64,000 nucleotides of DNA. Origin: Pseudomonadota bacterium. Lineage in GTDB: Bacteria; Pseudomonadota; Alphaproteobacteria; Rhizobiales; Methylopilaceae. The notes below the pieces were generated by a model, which had not been told where the DNA came from, ran no database searches, and saw only the letters and a list, made by a program, of their open reading frames with translations. A program made the position numbers and the translations under genes. Below are positions 53,319-63,177 of this stretch, in pieces. Numbering within the stretch: the stretch's first letter is position 1; each line of letters begins with the position of its first letter. The stretch spans positions 1-64,000 of the forward strand of contig JAEWFF010000015.1 of the NCBI GenBank assembly GCA_023388965.1, given 5' to 3'.

Positions 53319-54137
53319 TCAGTTGAGCCCGAGCACGTCGAGCATGGAGTAGAGGCCGGGTTTGCGGTCGCGCGCCCAGAGGGCCGCCCGAACGGCGCCA
53401 CGGGCGAAGATCGAGCGGTCCGTGGCGCTGTGCGACAGGGTCACCGTCTCGCCTTCGCCGGCGAGCAGCACCGAATGCTCGCCGATCACCGAGCCGCCGC
53501 GCAGCGTGGCGAAGCCGATCGTCCCCTGCGGCCGGGGGCCGGTATGGCCGTCGCGGACCCGCACGGAATTGTCACCAAGAGAGATGCCGCGCCCCTTCGC
53601 CGCCGCCTCGCCCAGCAGCAGCGCCGTCCCCGAGGGAGCGTCGACCTTGTGGCGATGGTGCATTTCGAGCACCTCGATGTCCCAGTCGGCGGGGCCGAGC
53701 GCGCGCGCCGCCGTTTCGGCGAGCACGCCGAGCAGGTTGACGCCGAGGCTCATGTTGCCGGACTTGACGATGCGGGCGTGGCGCGCCGCTGCGGCGATCC
53801 GCGCGTCGTCCTCCGCTGCGCAGCCCGTCGTGCCGATCACATGGACGATGCGCGCCTGCGCGGCGAGGGCCGCGAATTCGACGGTTGCCGCCGGTGCGGT
53901 GAAGTCGAGCACGCCTTCCGCCTCGACGAAGGCTTCGAGCGGCCGGTCGCTCACCGGGACGCCGATCGGTCCGAGGCCGGCGATCTCGCCCGCATCGCGG
54001 CCGACGAAGGGCGATTGCTCCCGCTCCACCGCAGCGAAAAGCTCCACGCCTTCCATGGCGTGGATGGCGCGGATCAGGGTCTGCCCCATGCGGCCGGCGG
54101 CCCCGACCACGACCAGTTTCATTGCGGTTGCGCTCAT
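53319..54137 (-). CDS. dapB: 4-hydroxy-tetrahydrodipicolinate reductase
   Basis: A 272-residue enzyme of the diaminopimelate/lysine pathway. The cofactor loop is VVGAAGRMGQ, the substrate motif HHRHKVDAPSGTA with the catalytic His and Lys, and GTTG follows the Rossmann fold. ATG 54137 has GAGGAAAG upstream. It heads the gpmA pair and lies just downstream of the ABC transporter gene, 20 bases away. Confidence 0.95.
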   Translation of the reverse strand: MSATAMKLVVVGAAGRMGQTLIRAIHAMEGVELFAAVEREQSPFVGRDAGEIAGLGPIGVPVSDRPLEAFVEAEGVLDFTAPAATVEFAALAAQARIVHVIGTTGCAAEDDARIAAAARHARIVKSGNMSLGVNLLGVLAETAARALGPADWDIEVLEMHHRHKVDAPSGTALLLGEAAAKGRGISLGDNSVRVRDGHTGPRPQGTIGFATLRGGSVIGEHSVLLAGEGETVTLSHSATDRSIFARGAVRAALWARDRKPGLYSMLDVLGLN

Positions 54138-54157
54138 GTCTTTCCTCGCGGGATCGG

Positions 54158-55951
54158 TCATGGACCCGGTGTCGCGGCGGGGTCCTGGAGATTGTTCAGG
54201 CGAGCGTAAAGGCCGCCCGGCCGGCTCGCAAGCGCCTCGTGGGTGCCTTCCTCGGCGACGCGGCCCTGTTGCATCACGATGATCTTGTCGGCGCGCACGA
54301 TGGTGGAGAGCCGGTGGGCGATGACGACGACGGTGCGGCCGCTCATCGCCTCGTCGAGCGCCTTTTGCACCGCCTTTTCCGATTCGGTGTCGAGCGCCGA
54401 GGTCGCCTCGTCGAGCAGCAGGATCGGGGCGTTGCGAACCAGCGCGCGCGCGATGGAAAGCCGCTGGCGCTGGCCGCCGGAAAGCGTCACGCCGTTCTCG
54501 CCGACCAGCGTGTCGTAGCCCTGCGGCTGGGCGAGGATGAAGTCGTGCGCATAGGCATGGCGGGCGGCTGCCTCCACTTCGGCGTCGGTGGCGTCGGGCC
54601 GGCCATAGCGGATGTTGTCGCGGATCGTTCCCTCGAAGAGATAGGGCTGCTGCGAGACATAGGCGATGGCGTTGCGCAGCGACTGCTTGGTGACATGGGC
54701 GATATCCTGCCCGTCGATGAGGATTTCGCCCGCCACGGGATCGTAGAAGCGCGGGATCAGGCTGATGACGGTCGACTTGCCGGCCCCGGACGGGCCGACG
54801 AGCGCCGTCGTCCTGCCGCCCTCGGCGGTGAAGGTGACATCCTGGAGGATGTCCTCGCCCTCCAGATAGCCGAAGCGCACGTCGCGGAAGCTGATCGCCG
54901 CCTCCGTCACCTCCAGCGGCCGGGCGTCGGGCAGGTCGGCCTGCCGCGGCTTGAGATCGAGGATCTCGTAGATCATGCGGGCGTTGACGACGGCGCGTTC
55001 GAGCGAGACCTGAAGGCGCGCCAGCCGCTTTGCCGGATCATAGGCCATCAGCAACGCGGTGACGAAGGAGAAGAAAGCGCCCGGCAGCACGCCGCCGTAG
55101 ATGGAGCGGAAGGCCGCATAAGCGAGAACGCCGGCGATGGCGAAGCCGGCGAAGGTCTCGGTCATCGGCGCGGTGCGTTCGGAAAGCCGGGCGATGCGGT
55201 TGGAGCGGCCCTCCGCCCGGCTGATGATATCCTCGACCTTCTCCTTGAGCTGGGCCTCCATGGTGAAGGCCTTGACGATGGAGATGCCCTGGATCGTTTC
55301 CTGCATTGCGCCGAGCACATGGCTGTTGAGTTCGATCGATTCGCGGGTGGCGCTGCGCAGCCGCTTCGACACGTAGCGCAGGCCGAGAAGCAGCGGCGGC
55401 GCCAGCACGAAGACGATGAGGGTCAGCAGCCAGTCCTTCGAGATCATCACGCCGATCAGCGCGACGAGGGTGAGGAAATCGCGCGCGACCGAGGTGACGG
55501 TCATATTGAGGACGTCGCGGATGCCGGTGACGTTCTGGTTGATCTGGGCGGCAAGATAGGCCGAGCGCGATTCGCTGAAGAAGCCGACGCTGAGCGACAT
55601 CAGGTGCGCATAGATGCGGCGCTGGTAGCGGGCCACGATATTGTTGCCGATGCGCGACAGGGTGACCGCCTGGCCGTAGGTCGCAAAGCCGCGCAGCAGG
55701 AAGGCCAGGAAGATCGCGCCGCAGATGAGCAGCACGAGGTCGGCGCGCTTGTTGGCGAAGGCCTCGTTGACCACGGATTCCATGATCCAGGCGGCAAAGG
55801 CTGTCGTCCCCGCCACGACGGCGAGGCAGAGCGTGGCGAAGGCGTAGCCGCGGATATGGTCGCGGCCGTTTTCCGCGATGACGCGCCTGAGGACGGTGGT
55901 TACGGTGTCGGAGCTGACGTGATAGCGCTCCGTTCGACTCTTGTCGGTCAA
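54158..55951 (-). CDS. ABC exporter, MsbA-type (fused permease-ATPase)
   Basis: A 597-residue half-transporter that would act as a homodimer, exporting lipids or drugs across the inner membrane. Six helices fill about 25-310. The ATPase has Walker A GPSGAGKST, Q-loop YVSQQPYLFEG, signature LSGGQRQR and Walker B ILLLDEATSALD, then H-loop IAHRLST. The only start in frame before the first helix is TTG at 55951 with AGGGAAG upstream. Its substrate is unknown. Confidence 0.92.
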   Translation of the reverse strand: MTDKSRTERYHVSSDTVTTVLRRVIAENGRDHIRGYAFATLCLAVVAGTTAFAAWIMESVVNEAFANKRADLVLLICGAIFLAFLLRGFATYGQAVTLSRIGNNIVARYQRRIYAHLMSLSVGFFSESRSAYLAAQINQNVTGIRDVLNMTVTSVARDFLTLVALIGVMISKDWLLTLIVFVLAPPLLLGLRYVSKRLRSATRESIELNSHVLGAMQETIQGISIVKAFTMEAQLKEKVEDIISRAEGRSNRIARLSERTAPMTETFAGFAIAGVLAYAAFRSIYGGVLPGAFFSFVTALLMAYDPAKRLARLQVSLERAVVNARMIYEILDLKPRQADLPDARPLEVTEAAISFRDVRFGYLEGEDILQDVTFTAEGGRTTALVGPSGAGKSTVISLIPRFYDPVAGEILIDGQDIAHVTKQSLRNAIAYVSQQPYLFEGTIRDNIRYGRPDATDAEVEAAARHAYAHDFILAQPQGYDTLVGENGVTLSGGQRQRLSIARALVRNAPILLLDEATSALDTESEKAVQKALDEAMSGRTVVVIAHRLSTIVRADKIIVMQQGRVAEEGTHEALASRPGGLYARLNNLQDPAATPGP

Positions 55952-56068
55952 TAAACTGACTTCCCTGCACGGATTCGTCGATTGCCGGCGTGCGCCGGCC
56001 CGGTGCGCTCTATAGGCCGTGCGCCGGTCTTTGGCGAGTCCGGGCTGCCTCGGACGACGCCCGGCACG

Positions 56069-57094
56069 TCACCTTTTCCAATGGCGTCCCTCGGTTGCAA
56101 CACCGAACCGGTCGGGCATGCGGGCGAAGGCGGCAAGGCCGACAAGGGCGGCGACCGGATGGGTCACCACATAGGTGGGGATCGCGCCCAGAAGCGCCCG
56201 GTGCGGCGCCTTGTCCTCGAAGGCCGCGCGAAACTCCGGTCCGCGCAGCGCCGGCAGGATTTTCTGCGAGATGCCGCCGGCCAGATAGACGCCGCCTCGC
56301 GCCATGAAGATCATCGCCATATCGCCGGCGACGCGGCCGAGATAGGTGGAAAACAGCGAAAGCGTTTCGATTGCGGCGCGATCGTCCTGCGCCAGCGCCC
56401 GGGTCGTCACCTCGGCCGGCGTGGACAAGGGCGCATCGGCGCCGTCGGCGGCCGAGACGGCGCGGTAGATGTTCATGATGCCGCGCCCGGACAGAAGCTC
56501 TTCGCCGGCGATGCGGCCTTCGATCCGTTCGAGGAAGGGCCAGATCTCGTAGTCGCGCTCGCTGCGCGGGCCGACGTCCACATGCCCGCCTTCGCCGGGG
56601 ACCGGTATCCAGCTGTGGCGCGCATAGACGAGGCCGGCGACCCCGAGGCCGGTGCCGGGGCCGAGCACGGCGCGCGAGGCCGCCGGCCGCTCGACGCCGG
56701 GGCCGATCTGTTCGCGGTCGCCGTCGGGCAGCGAGGCGATCGCCAGCGCCTGCGCCTCGAAATCATTGACGAGCAGCACGTCCTGAAAGCCGAGATTGGC
56801 GATCATCTCCCGCGGGCGCACCACCCAGGGGCAATTGGTGAGCGGCACCTCGTCCCCCTCGATCGGCCCGGCGAGCGCCAGGATCGCCGAACGCGGCTGG
56901 ACCGAGGTCGTGTCGAGGATGCAGCGTTGCAGCGCCTCGTCGATATTGGCGAAATCGGCCGTCTTGACGGGCGGAAACGGCCGCGGTTCGGCGAAGGCGT
57001 CGATCAGAAGCGCAAAGCGGGCGTTTGTCCCGCCGATGTCGCCGATCAGGATCGGAAAGGGAAGATTGATGTCGTGATCGCTTGCCTGTGTCAT
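56069..57094 (-). CDS. glk: Glucokinase
   Basis: A 341-residue proteobacterial glucokinase that phosphorylates glucose with ATP. DIGGTNARFAL is the phosphate-1 motif. NDFEAQALAI contains the catalytic Asp, LGPGTGLGVAGL the second phosphate motif, and PGEGGHVDVGPRS the substrate loop. Near the C-terminus GGVYLAGGISQKI closes the ATP site. It is followed on the genome by, and shares a strand with, mgsA upstream, 57 bases away. Confidence 0.94.
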   Translation of the reverse strand: MTQASDHDINLPFPILIGDIGGTNARFALLIDAFAEPRPFPPVKTADFANIDEALQRCILDTTSVQPRSAILALAGPIEGDEVPLTNCPWVVRPREMIANLGFQDVLLVNDFEAQALAIASLPDGDREQIGPGVERPAASRAVLGPGTGLGVAGLVYARHSWIPVPGEGGHVDVGPRSERDYEIWPFLERIEGRIAGEELLSGRGIMNIYRAVSAADGADAPLSTPAEVTTRALAQDDRAAIETLSLFSTYLGRVAGDMAMIFMARGGVYLAGGISQKILPALRGPEFRAAFEDKAPHRALLGAIPTYVVTHPVAALVGLAAFARMPDRFGVATEGRHWKR

Positions 57095-57151
57095 CGCCGC
57101 CCCGCTGTCGTAGTCATGCCGCTTCCGGCCTACCGACCACAGCCGCCGCCG

Positions 57152-57532
57152 TCAATCGCCGGGAGCGGCCAGAAGCCGCTCGGCGGTCGCCCGGGTCAGC
57201 GCCATCGGGATGTCGTAGACGATAGCGAGCCGCATCAGCGCCTTCACGTCCACATCGTGCGGCATGGGGGTGAGCGGGTCGACGAAGAAGATCAGGAGAT
57301 CGACCTCACCCGTGGCGATCAGCGCGCCGATCTGCTGGTCGCCGCCGAGCGGGCCGCTCTTCAGCCGCGTCACGTCGAGACCGGGGCAGGCTTCCAGCAC
57401 CCGGCTGCCCGTCGTGCCGGTGGCCACGATGCGCGCCCTGGAGAGTATAGCCTCGTTGCGCAAGGCGAAGGCCGCCATGTCGTCCTTCTTCTCGTCATGG
57501 GCGATGAGGGCGATGCATTTCCTGCGCGACAT
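57152..57532 (-). CDS. mgsA: Methylglyoxal synthase
   Basis: A 126-residue enzyme that converts dihydroxyacetone phosphate to methylglyoxal and phosphate, an overflow branch of glycolysis. ALIAHDEKKDDM opens the fold. The phosphate loop KSGPLGGDQQIGA and FFVDPLTPMPHDVDVKAL are conserved. It is shorter than the E. coli enzyme (152). It sits upstream of glk on the same strand, which suggests a shared transcript. A large palindrome lies before its start. Confidence 0.92.
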   Translation of the reverse strand: MSRRKCIALIAHDEKKDDMAAFALRNEAILSRARIVATGTTGSRVLEACPGLDVTRLKSGPLGGDQQIGALIATGEVDLLIFFVDPLTPMPHDVDVKALMRLAIVYDIPMALTRATAERLLAAPGD

Positions 57533-57560
57533 GCGGGGTTCCTTGCCGATGGTACTCTTT

Positions 57561-57612
57561 TAGAGCCCCTGACAGAACCTTCGGGCGGAGGTTCTGTCAG
57601 GGGCTCTAAATC
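57561..57612. repeat. Perfect 22-bp palindrome with 8-base loop
   Basis: The arms 57561-57582 and 57591-57612 are exact reverse complements (ends TTTAGAGCCCC / GGGGCTCTAAA), and the loop is TCGGGCGG. It lies downstream of mepA and 29 bases before the mgsA start, both on the minus strand. An AAATCGATTT palindrome abuts it on the right. No clear T-run follows. Confidence 0.9.
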
Positions 57613-57669
57613 GATTTGAACGATTTATACAGAAATGCCGGCCGGTTGAGAAGGACCGCCGCTGCCGGC

Positions 57670-58770
57670 CTATTGAAGCGGCCGGGGGGTCGGCATGGGC
57701 GGAACCGCCGGCAGTGTCGGAAAGCCGGCGGACATCGCAGCCCCGACCGTGGCCGGCCGGCCGGCGCCGCCGGAAAAGGCCAGCACCCGCGAAGGGCCGC
57801 CGCGATAGGTCGCCTCCAGTTCGGAGGCCGGCGAGGGGCCGGCGAGCACGGCGGCGCAGGCGCCGGGCAGATCGGCGAGGGTCACCACGCGCGGCTTGGC
57901 CGGCTTGGCCGGCTTGGTGTCCTTCTTCGGGGCGGGTTTCGCCCAGGGTTCCTTGGTGAACCACCAGGCGAGCGACTGGTCGCAGCCGTCGCCTGCCGGC
58001 ACCGCGGCCTGCTGTTTGCAGCCGGCCGCGCCCTCGGGGCACTTGATGCGGATATGGAAATGCTCGTCATGGCCGTAGATCGGCCGCACCTTGCCGAGGT
58101 GGGTGCGATCGCCGCTCCAGGTGTCGCAGAGCTTCTTCTTGATCGCCGGATTGACGAAGACGCGCTCGACCTGCGGATAGCTTGCGGCCGTCATGACGAG
58201 ACGGGCATGGGTCTCCGTCCAGCGTCGCGGATCGACCGTCAGGAACTTGCTCCTGTCGAGCATGGTGGTGAAGGGGAGCGTCTCGCGCTCCGCCACGGAA
58301 AGCCTGCGCTCCGGCATCGGCGTGAACCAGACGTCGGCGTCGAGGCCGACCTGATGCGAGGCGTGGCCGTTGAGCATCGGCCCGCCGCGCGGCTGCGAGA
58401 TATCGCCGAGCAGCAGCCCGGGCCAGCCGATGGCGCGGGCGTCCTGCGAAAAGCGTTCGAGCAGCGCGAGCATCTCGGGATGGCCCCAGCGGCGGTTGCG
58501 CGACAGCCGCATGGCCTGCCACGCGGGGCCGTCTGCGGGAATGGCCATCGCCCCGGCGATGCAGCCTTTCGCATAGGAGCCGTAGGGTTGCGCGTCCATG
58601 CGGGCGGGCAGCCGCTTGGCGCCGAACAGCGTCTTGGCCGCCGTTTCATCGGCCAGGGCCGGATGGGCGAGCGCGGCAAGCGCGAGCCCGGCGGCGAGGA
58701 GGCGGAAGGCGAGACGGGAGAAGAAGGGTTGCAAGGGCGCTGTCCGGTCTGAAAACGAAATCGTTGCCAA
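57670..58770 (-). CDS. mepA: Penicillin-insensitive murein endopeptidase
   Basis: About 366 residues; a periplasmic LAS-type zinc peptidase (M74) that cuts D-Ala-DAP cross-links in peptidoglycan. A signal peptide ends near ALA (about 40). The zinc motif HASHQVGLDADVWF and HDEHFHIRI are present, along with the usual Cys pattern. A Lys/Pro/Ala-rich linker and extra C-terminal part exceed E. coli MepA. No ATG precedes the signal peptide: TTG at 58770 or 58734 are the possible starts. Confidence 0.93.
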   Translation of the reverse strand: MATISFSDRTAPLQPFFSRLAFRLLAAGLALAALAHPALADETAAKTLFGAKRLPARMDAQPYGSYAKGCIAGAMAIPADGPAWQAMRLSRNRRWGHPEMLALLERFSQDARAIGWPGLLLGDISQPRGGPMLNGHASHQVGLDADVWFTPMPERRLSVAERETLPFTTMLDRSKFLTVDPRRWTETHARLVMTAASYPQVERVFVNPAIKKKLCDTWSGDRTHLGKVRPIYGHDEHFHIRIKCPEGAAGCKQQAAVPAGDGCDQSLAWWFTKEPWAKPAPKKDTKPAKPAKPRVVTLADLPGACAAVLAGPSPASELEATYRGGPSRVLAFSGGAGRPATVGAAMSAGFPTLPAVPPMPTPRPLQ

Positions 58771-58920
58771 AGGCTAAACGACCATCCTTTCGAGGAGGTG
58801 AATGGTAGCGCCGAAAAGAGCGGCAAAAAACGGCCGCTTTGAGGACGGACTGTCATTTGCCCGCATTTTGCCTATTCTCCCGGTAAGATTCGGGGACGCC
58901 CGCACGAAAGGAAATCCGGA

Positions 58921-60777
58921 ATGAAGATACCGCAGGCAGGACCGGCGACGAGGATCGCGATGATGGCGCTGGCTCTTTCGCTGGTTCTTTCCGGAGGGGC
59001 GGGAGCCGAGGACGCGCGCACGCCGCAATGGCGCAACGGCGTTGCGACCGCCGGCGACCTGAAGCATCCGGACGGGTTCGCGCATTTCGACTACGTCAAC
59101 CCCGATGCGCCGAAGGGAGGCGAACTGAGGCTTTCCGCCCTCGGCACCTTCGATACGTTCAATCCGCTTCTGGCGCGGGGCGAGGCGGCAAGCGGCCTCA
59201 GTCTCGTCTTCGACACGCTGATGCAGCCGGCGGAAGACGAGATCACGGCCTCCTATGGTCTGCTTGCCGAGGCGGTTTCCTATCCCGACGATATTTCACA
59301 GGCCACCTTCCGCCTGCGCGCCGAGGCGAAATGGGCCGATGGCGCGCCCGTGACTCCGGAAGACGTCGTCTACAGTTTCGAGAAGGCGAAGGAACTCAAT
59401 CCGCTTTACACCAGCTATTATCAGCATGTGGTTTCGGCGGAGGCCTCCGGCGAGCGCGACGTCACCTTCCGCTTCGACGAGAAGAACAATCGGGAACTGC
59501 CGCAGATCCTCGGCCAGTTCCCGGTCATGCCGAAGCACTGGTGGGAGGGCGAGGACGGGAAGGGCGTAAAGCGGGATATCGGCCGCACGACGCTGGAGCC
59601 CGTCATGGGCTCGGGTCCCTATCGCATCGCCAGCTTCCAGGCCGGCTCCACGGTGCGCTACGAATTGCGTGACGATTATTGGGGCAAGGACGTCAACGTC
59701 AACATCGGCCGCAACAATTTCGGCGTGATCAGCTATGCGTTCTTTGGCGACCGCAACGTCGAATTCGAAGCCTTCCGGGCCGGCAACGTCGATTTCTTCC
59801 AGGACAACAGCGCCAGCCACTGGGCGACGGCCTACGACTTTCCGGCCATGAAGGACGGCCGCGTGCTGCGCGAGGAAATCGAGAATCCGCTGCGCGCCAC
59901 CGGCATCATGCAGGCCTTCGTGCCCAATCTGCGGCGCGAGAAGTTCCAGGACCAGCGGGTGCGCGAGGCGCTGAACTACGCTTTCGATTTCGAGGATCTG
60001 AACCGTAACCTCGCCTATAACGCCTTCGAGCGTGTCGACAGCTATTTCTGGGGCACCGAGCTTGCCTCCTCCGGCCTGCCGGAAGGTCGCGAGAAGGAAA
60101 TCCTGGAGGCCTTGAAGGACAAGGTCCCGCCAGCCGTCTTCACGACGCCCTATACCAATCCCGTGGCCGGCGATCCGCAGAAGGCGCGCGGGAACCTGCG
60201 GCAGGCGCTCACGCTCTTCCAGGAGGCCGGCTACGAACTGAAGGGCAACCGGCTGGTGAACGCCAAGACCGGCGACCCCTTCGGCATCGAGATCCTGCTG
60301 TCCAATCCGTCTTTCGAGCGAACGGTCACGCCCTTCGTCAACAGCCTGAAGAAGATCGGCGTCGACGCCCGCATCCGCACGGTCGACGCCTCGCAATATA
60401 CCAATCGCCTCAGAAGCTTCGATTACGACATGATCTACGGCATCTGGGCGCAGACGCTGGTTCCCGGCAACGAGCAGATCGATTACTGGGGCTCGGCCTC
60501 TGTCGATCGCGAAGGCTCCAAGAACTATGCCGGCATTTCGGATCCGGCGATCGACGAGCTGATCCGGAAGATCATCTTCGCGCCGGACCGCGAGGAACTG
60601 GTGGCCGCCACCCGCGCGCTCGACCGGGTGTTGCTGGCGCATCATTATGTCGTGCCGCTGTTTTATTCCAGGGCGGTGCGGATCGCCTATTGGAAACGTC
60701 TCGTCCGTCCGCAGGAACTGCCCTATTACGGCCTCGGCTTCCCCGACCTGTGGTGGTCGGCAGATGCCGGCAAGTGA
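58921..60777 (+). CDS. yejA: Peptide ABC transporter substrate-binding protein
   Basis: A 618-residue periplasmic family 5 binding protein of the YejA type. A signal peptide of about 30 residues ends near GAGAE. HFDYVNPDAPKGGELRLSALGTFDTFNP (key words NPDAPKGG) is the YejA opening, and LMQPAEDE, YSFEKAKELNP and WGTELASSGLP follow. It delivers peptides (in E. coli, microcin C) to the YejBEF permease-ATPase encoded next. ATG 58921 has AAGGA upstream. Confidence 0.94.
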   Translation: MKIPQAGPATRIAMMALALSLVLSGGAGAEDARTPQWRNGVATAGDLKHPDGFAHFDYVNPDAPKGGELRLSALGTFDTFNPLLARGEAASGLSLVFDTLMQPAEDEITASYGLLAEAVSYPDDISQATFRLRAEAKWADGAPVTPEDVVYSFEKAKELNPLYTSYYQHVVSAEASGERDVTFRFDEKNNRELPQILGQFPVMPKHWWEGEDGKGVKRDIGRTTLEPVMGSGPYRIASFQAGSTVRYELRDDYWGKDVNVNIGRNNFGVISYAFFGDRNVEFEAFRAGNVDFFQDNSASHWATAYDFPAMKDGRVLREEIENPLRATGIMQAFVPNLRREKFQDQRVREALNYAFDFEDLNRNLAYNAFERVDSYFWGTELASSGLPEGREKEILEALKDKVPPAVFTTPYTNPVAGDPQKARGNLRQALTLFQEAGYELKGNRLVNAKTGDPFGIEILLSNPSFERTVTPFVNSLKKIGVDARIRTVDASQYTNRLRSFDYDMIYGIWAQTLVPGNEQIDYWGSASVDREGSKNYAGISDPAIDELIRKIIFAPDREELVAATRALDRVLLAHHYVVPLFYSRAVRIAYWKRLVRPQELPYYGLGFPDLWWSADAGK

Positions 60778-60961
60778 GCGGGGACTTGCGCGCAACCGCG
60801 TCCTCGGCTCCATATAGCAGGGACGAATCATCATCGCCGCCGCGCTGTCGCGCGGCCGGCAGAGCGGAAGGAAAAGGCTTGAGCGGCTGGATATCGAAGC
60901 GGAGCGCCCCAGGGCGGTCAACCGAAGCGAACCGGCATGTCTTGCGGGCGGGACGCCGCTG

Positions 60962-62038
60962 ATGGGCGCCTATATCCTGCGCCGCCTCCTGCTGATGATC
61001 CCGACCATTCTCGGGATCATGGCGATTTCCTTCACGATCGTCCAGTTCGCGCCGGGCGGGCCGGTGGAACAGGTGATCTCGGATCTCACCAATCAGGGGG
61101 CGGGCGACCGGCTGTCCGGCGGCGGCGATCTTCTGGCCGCCGGCGGTGACGAAGGGACCTATCGCGGCGCGCGCGGCCTCGATCCCGAATTCATCGCCAA
61201 GCTGGAAAAGCAGTTCGGTTTCGACAAGCCGCCGCTCGAACGCTTCGGCATCATGATGTGGGACTATCTCCGCTTCGACTTCGGCGAGAGCTTCTTCCGC
61301 AACATCTCGGTCGTGGACCTGATCGCCCAGAAGATGCCGGTCTCCATCTCGCTCGGCGTCTGGATCCTCGTCCTCTCCTATGCGATCTCCATTCCGCTCG
61401 GCATCCGCAAGGCGGTGAAGGACGGCTCGTCCTTCGACATGTGGACCTCGGGTATCATCATCGTCGGCTACGCCGTGCCGAGCTTCCTCTTCGGCATCCT
61501 GCTGATCGTGCTTTTCGCCGGCGGCTCCTTTTTCGACTGGTTCCCGTTGCGCGGTATCGTCTCGGACAATTTCTCCAGCCTTGCCTGGTGGCAGAAGCCG
61601 CTCGACTATATGTGGCACATGACGCTGCCGCTGATCACCTTGCTGCTCTCGGCGTTTGCGACGACGACGCTGCTGACGAAGAATTCCTTCATCGACGAGA
61701 TCAAGAAGCAATATGTGACGACGGCGCGCGCCAAGGGACTGACCGAGCGGCAGGTGCTCTACGGCCATGTCTTCCGCAACGCCATGCTGATCATCATCGC
61801 CGGTTTTCCCGGTGCTTTCATTTCGGCCTTCTTCACCGGATCGCTGCTGATCGAATATATCTTCTCGCTCGATGGCCTCGGCCGCCTCGGTTACGATTCC
61901 ATCGTGCGGCGCGACTATCCGATCGTCTTCGCGACGCTTTATATCTTCTCGCTGATGGGTCTCGTCGTCAGCCTCATTTCCGATCTCATCTATACCTGGG
62001 TCGATCCGCGCATCGATTTCGAGCGAAGGGACGTGTGA
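60962..62038 (+). CDS. yejB: Peptide ABC transporter permease YejB
   Basis: A 358-residue inner-membrane permease with six helices, of the DppB/OppB type. The extra N-terminal loop (about 50-80, AGDRLSGGGDLLA) is typical of YejB. The EAA-like loop KKQYVTTARAKGLTERQV contacts the ATPase. It lies 184 bases after yejA and overlaps yejE by one base (TGATG). Confidence 0.93.
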   Translation: MGAYILRRLLLMIPTILGIMAISFTIVQFAPGGPVEQVISDLTNQGAGDRLSGGGDLLAAGGDEGTYRGARGLDPEFIAKLEKQFGFDKPPLERFGIMMWDYLRFDFGESFFRNISVVDLIAQKMPVSISLGVWILVLSYAISIPLGIRKAVKDGSSFDMWTSGIIIVGYAVPSFLFGILLIVLFAGGSFFDWFPLRGIVSDNFSSLAWWQKPLDYMWHMTLPLITLLLSAFATTTLLTKNSFIDEIKKQYVTTARAKGLTERQVLYGHVFRNAMLIIIAGFPGAFISAFFTGSLLIEYIFSLDGLGRLGYDSIVRRDYPIVFATLYIFSLMGLVVSLISDLIYTWVDPRIDFERRDV

Positions 62039-63177
62039 TGAGCGCCGTCGCCCGCCTCGAACCCGCCGCCGCGCCCCGGAAGGGCCGGTTGTCGCCGACC
62101 AACCGGCGGCGCTGGGAGAATTTCAAGGCGAACCGGCGCGGCTACTGGTCGCTCTGGATCTTCCTTGTCCTGTTCGTGCTCAGCCTCTTCGCCGGATTTG
62201 TCGCTAACGACCGGCCGATCATCGCCTCCTACAAGGGCGAGCTGCTTTTCCCCGTCGTCATCGATTATCCGGAAGAAAAATTCGGCGGCTTCCTGGCGGA
62301 GACGGATTATCGCTCCGATTTCATCCAGGACGAGATCGACGCCCACGGCTGGACGGTCTGGCCGCCGATCCGCTATTCCTACCGCACCACCAATTCCAAT
62401 ATCCCCCATTCCGCACCCACCCGGCCCTTCTGGCTGATGTCCGGGGAGGAGCGCTGCGCCGGTTATCCGCAAGGGGCCGCCGATCCGGCCTGCAACTGGA
62501 GCAACCTCAACTGGCTGGGAACCGACGATCAGGCGCGCGACGTGCTGGCGCGCGGCATCTACGGCTTCCGCATCTCCGTATTGTTCGGCCTCGCGCTCAC
62601 CATCGCCTCGGCCGTCGTCGGGGTCACGGCGGGGGCGGTGCAGGGGTATTTCGGCGGCTGGACCGATCTTTTGATGCAGCGTTTCATCGAAATCTGGTCG
62701 TCGATGCCGGTGCTCTACATCCTCCTGATCATCGCCGCCATCCTGCCGCCCGGCTTCTGGATCCTGCTCGGCATCATGCTGCTCTTTTCCTGGGTCGGCT
62801 TCGTCGGCGTGGTGCGGGCGGAGTTCCTGCGCGCCCGTAATTTCGAATATGTGCGGGCGGCCCGCGCGCTCGGGGTCGGCAATGGCACGATCATGTACCG
62901 CCACCTTCTGCCCAACGCCATGGTGGCGACACTGACCTTCCTTCCCTTCATCCTCTCCGGCTCGATCACCACGCTCACCTCGCTCGACTTTCTCGGCTTC
63001 GGCATGCCGCCGGGCTCGCCCTCGCTCGGGGAACTGATCGCCCAGGGCAAGGAGAACCTTCAGGCCCCCTGGCTGGGGCTTACCGCCTTCGTCATCATGT
63101 CGCTGATGCTGTCGCTCCTGATCTTCGTCGGCGAGGCGACGCGGGACGCCTTCGATCCGCGCAAGACCTTCCGATGA
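62038..63177 (+). CDS. yejE: Peptide ABC transporter permease YejE
   Basis: A 379-residue permease, DppC/OppC type. One N-terminal helix, then a large periplasmic insertion (about 55-165, with DYRSDFIQDEID and NWLGTDDQARDVLARGIYG), then five helices. The EAA loop reads EYVRAARALGVG. ATG 62038 overlaps the yejB stop, and its own stop overlaps yejF (ATGA). Confidence 0.93.
   Translation: MSAVARLEPAAAPRKGRLSPTNRRRWENFKANRRGYWSLWIFLVLFVLSLFAGFVANDRPIIASYKGELLFPVVIDYPEEKFGGFLAETDYRSDFIQDEIDAHGWTVWPPIRYSYRTTNSNIPHSAPTRPFWLMSGEERCAGYPQGAADPACNWSNLNWLGTDDQARDVLARGIYGFRISVLFGLALTIASAVVGVTAGAVQGYFGGWTDLLMQRFIEIWSSMPVLYILLIIAAILPPGFWILLGIMLLFSWVGFVGVVRAEFLRARNFEYVRAARALGVGNGTIMYRHLLPNAMVATLTFLPFILSGSITTLTSLDFLGFGMPPGSPSLGELIAQGKENLQAPWLGLTAFVIMSLMLSLLIFVGEATRDAFDPRKTFR

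Noticed and set aside
61258..62037. Extension of the yejE frame upstream through yejB
   Set aside because: The first 260 codons overlap yejB in another frame and look like shadow sequence. ATG 62038 overlapping the yejB stop is the natural start.
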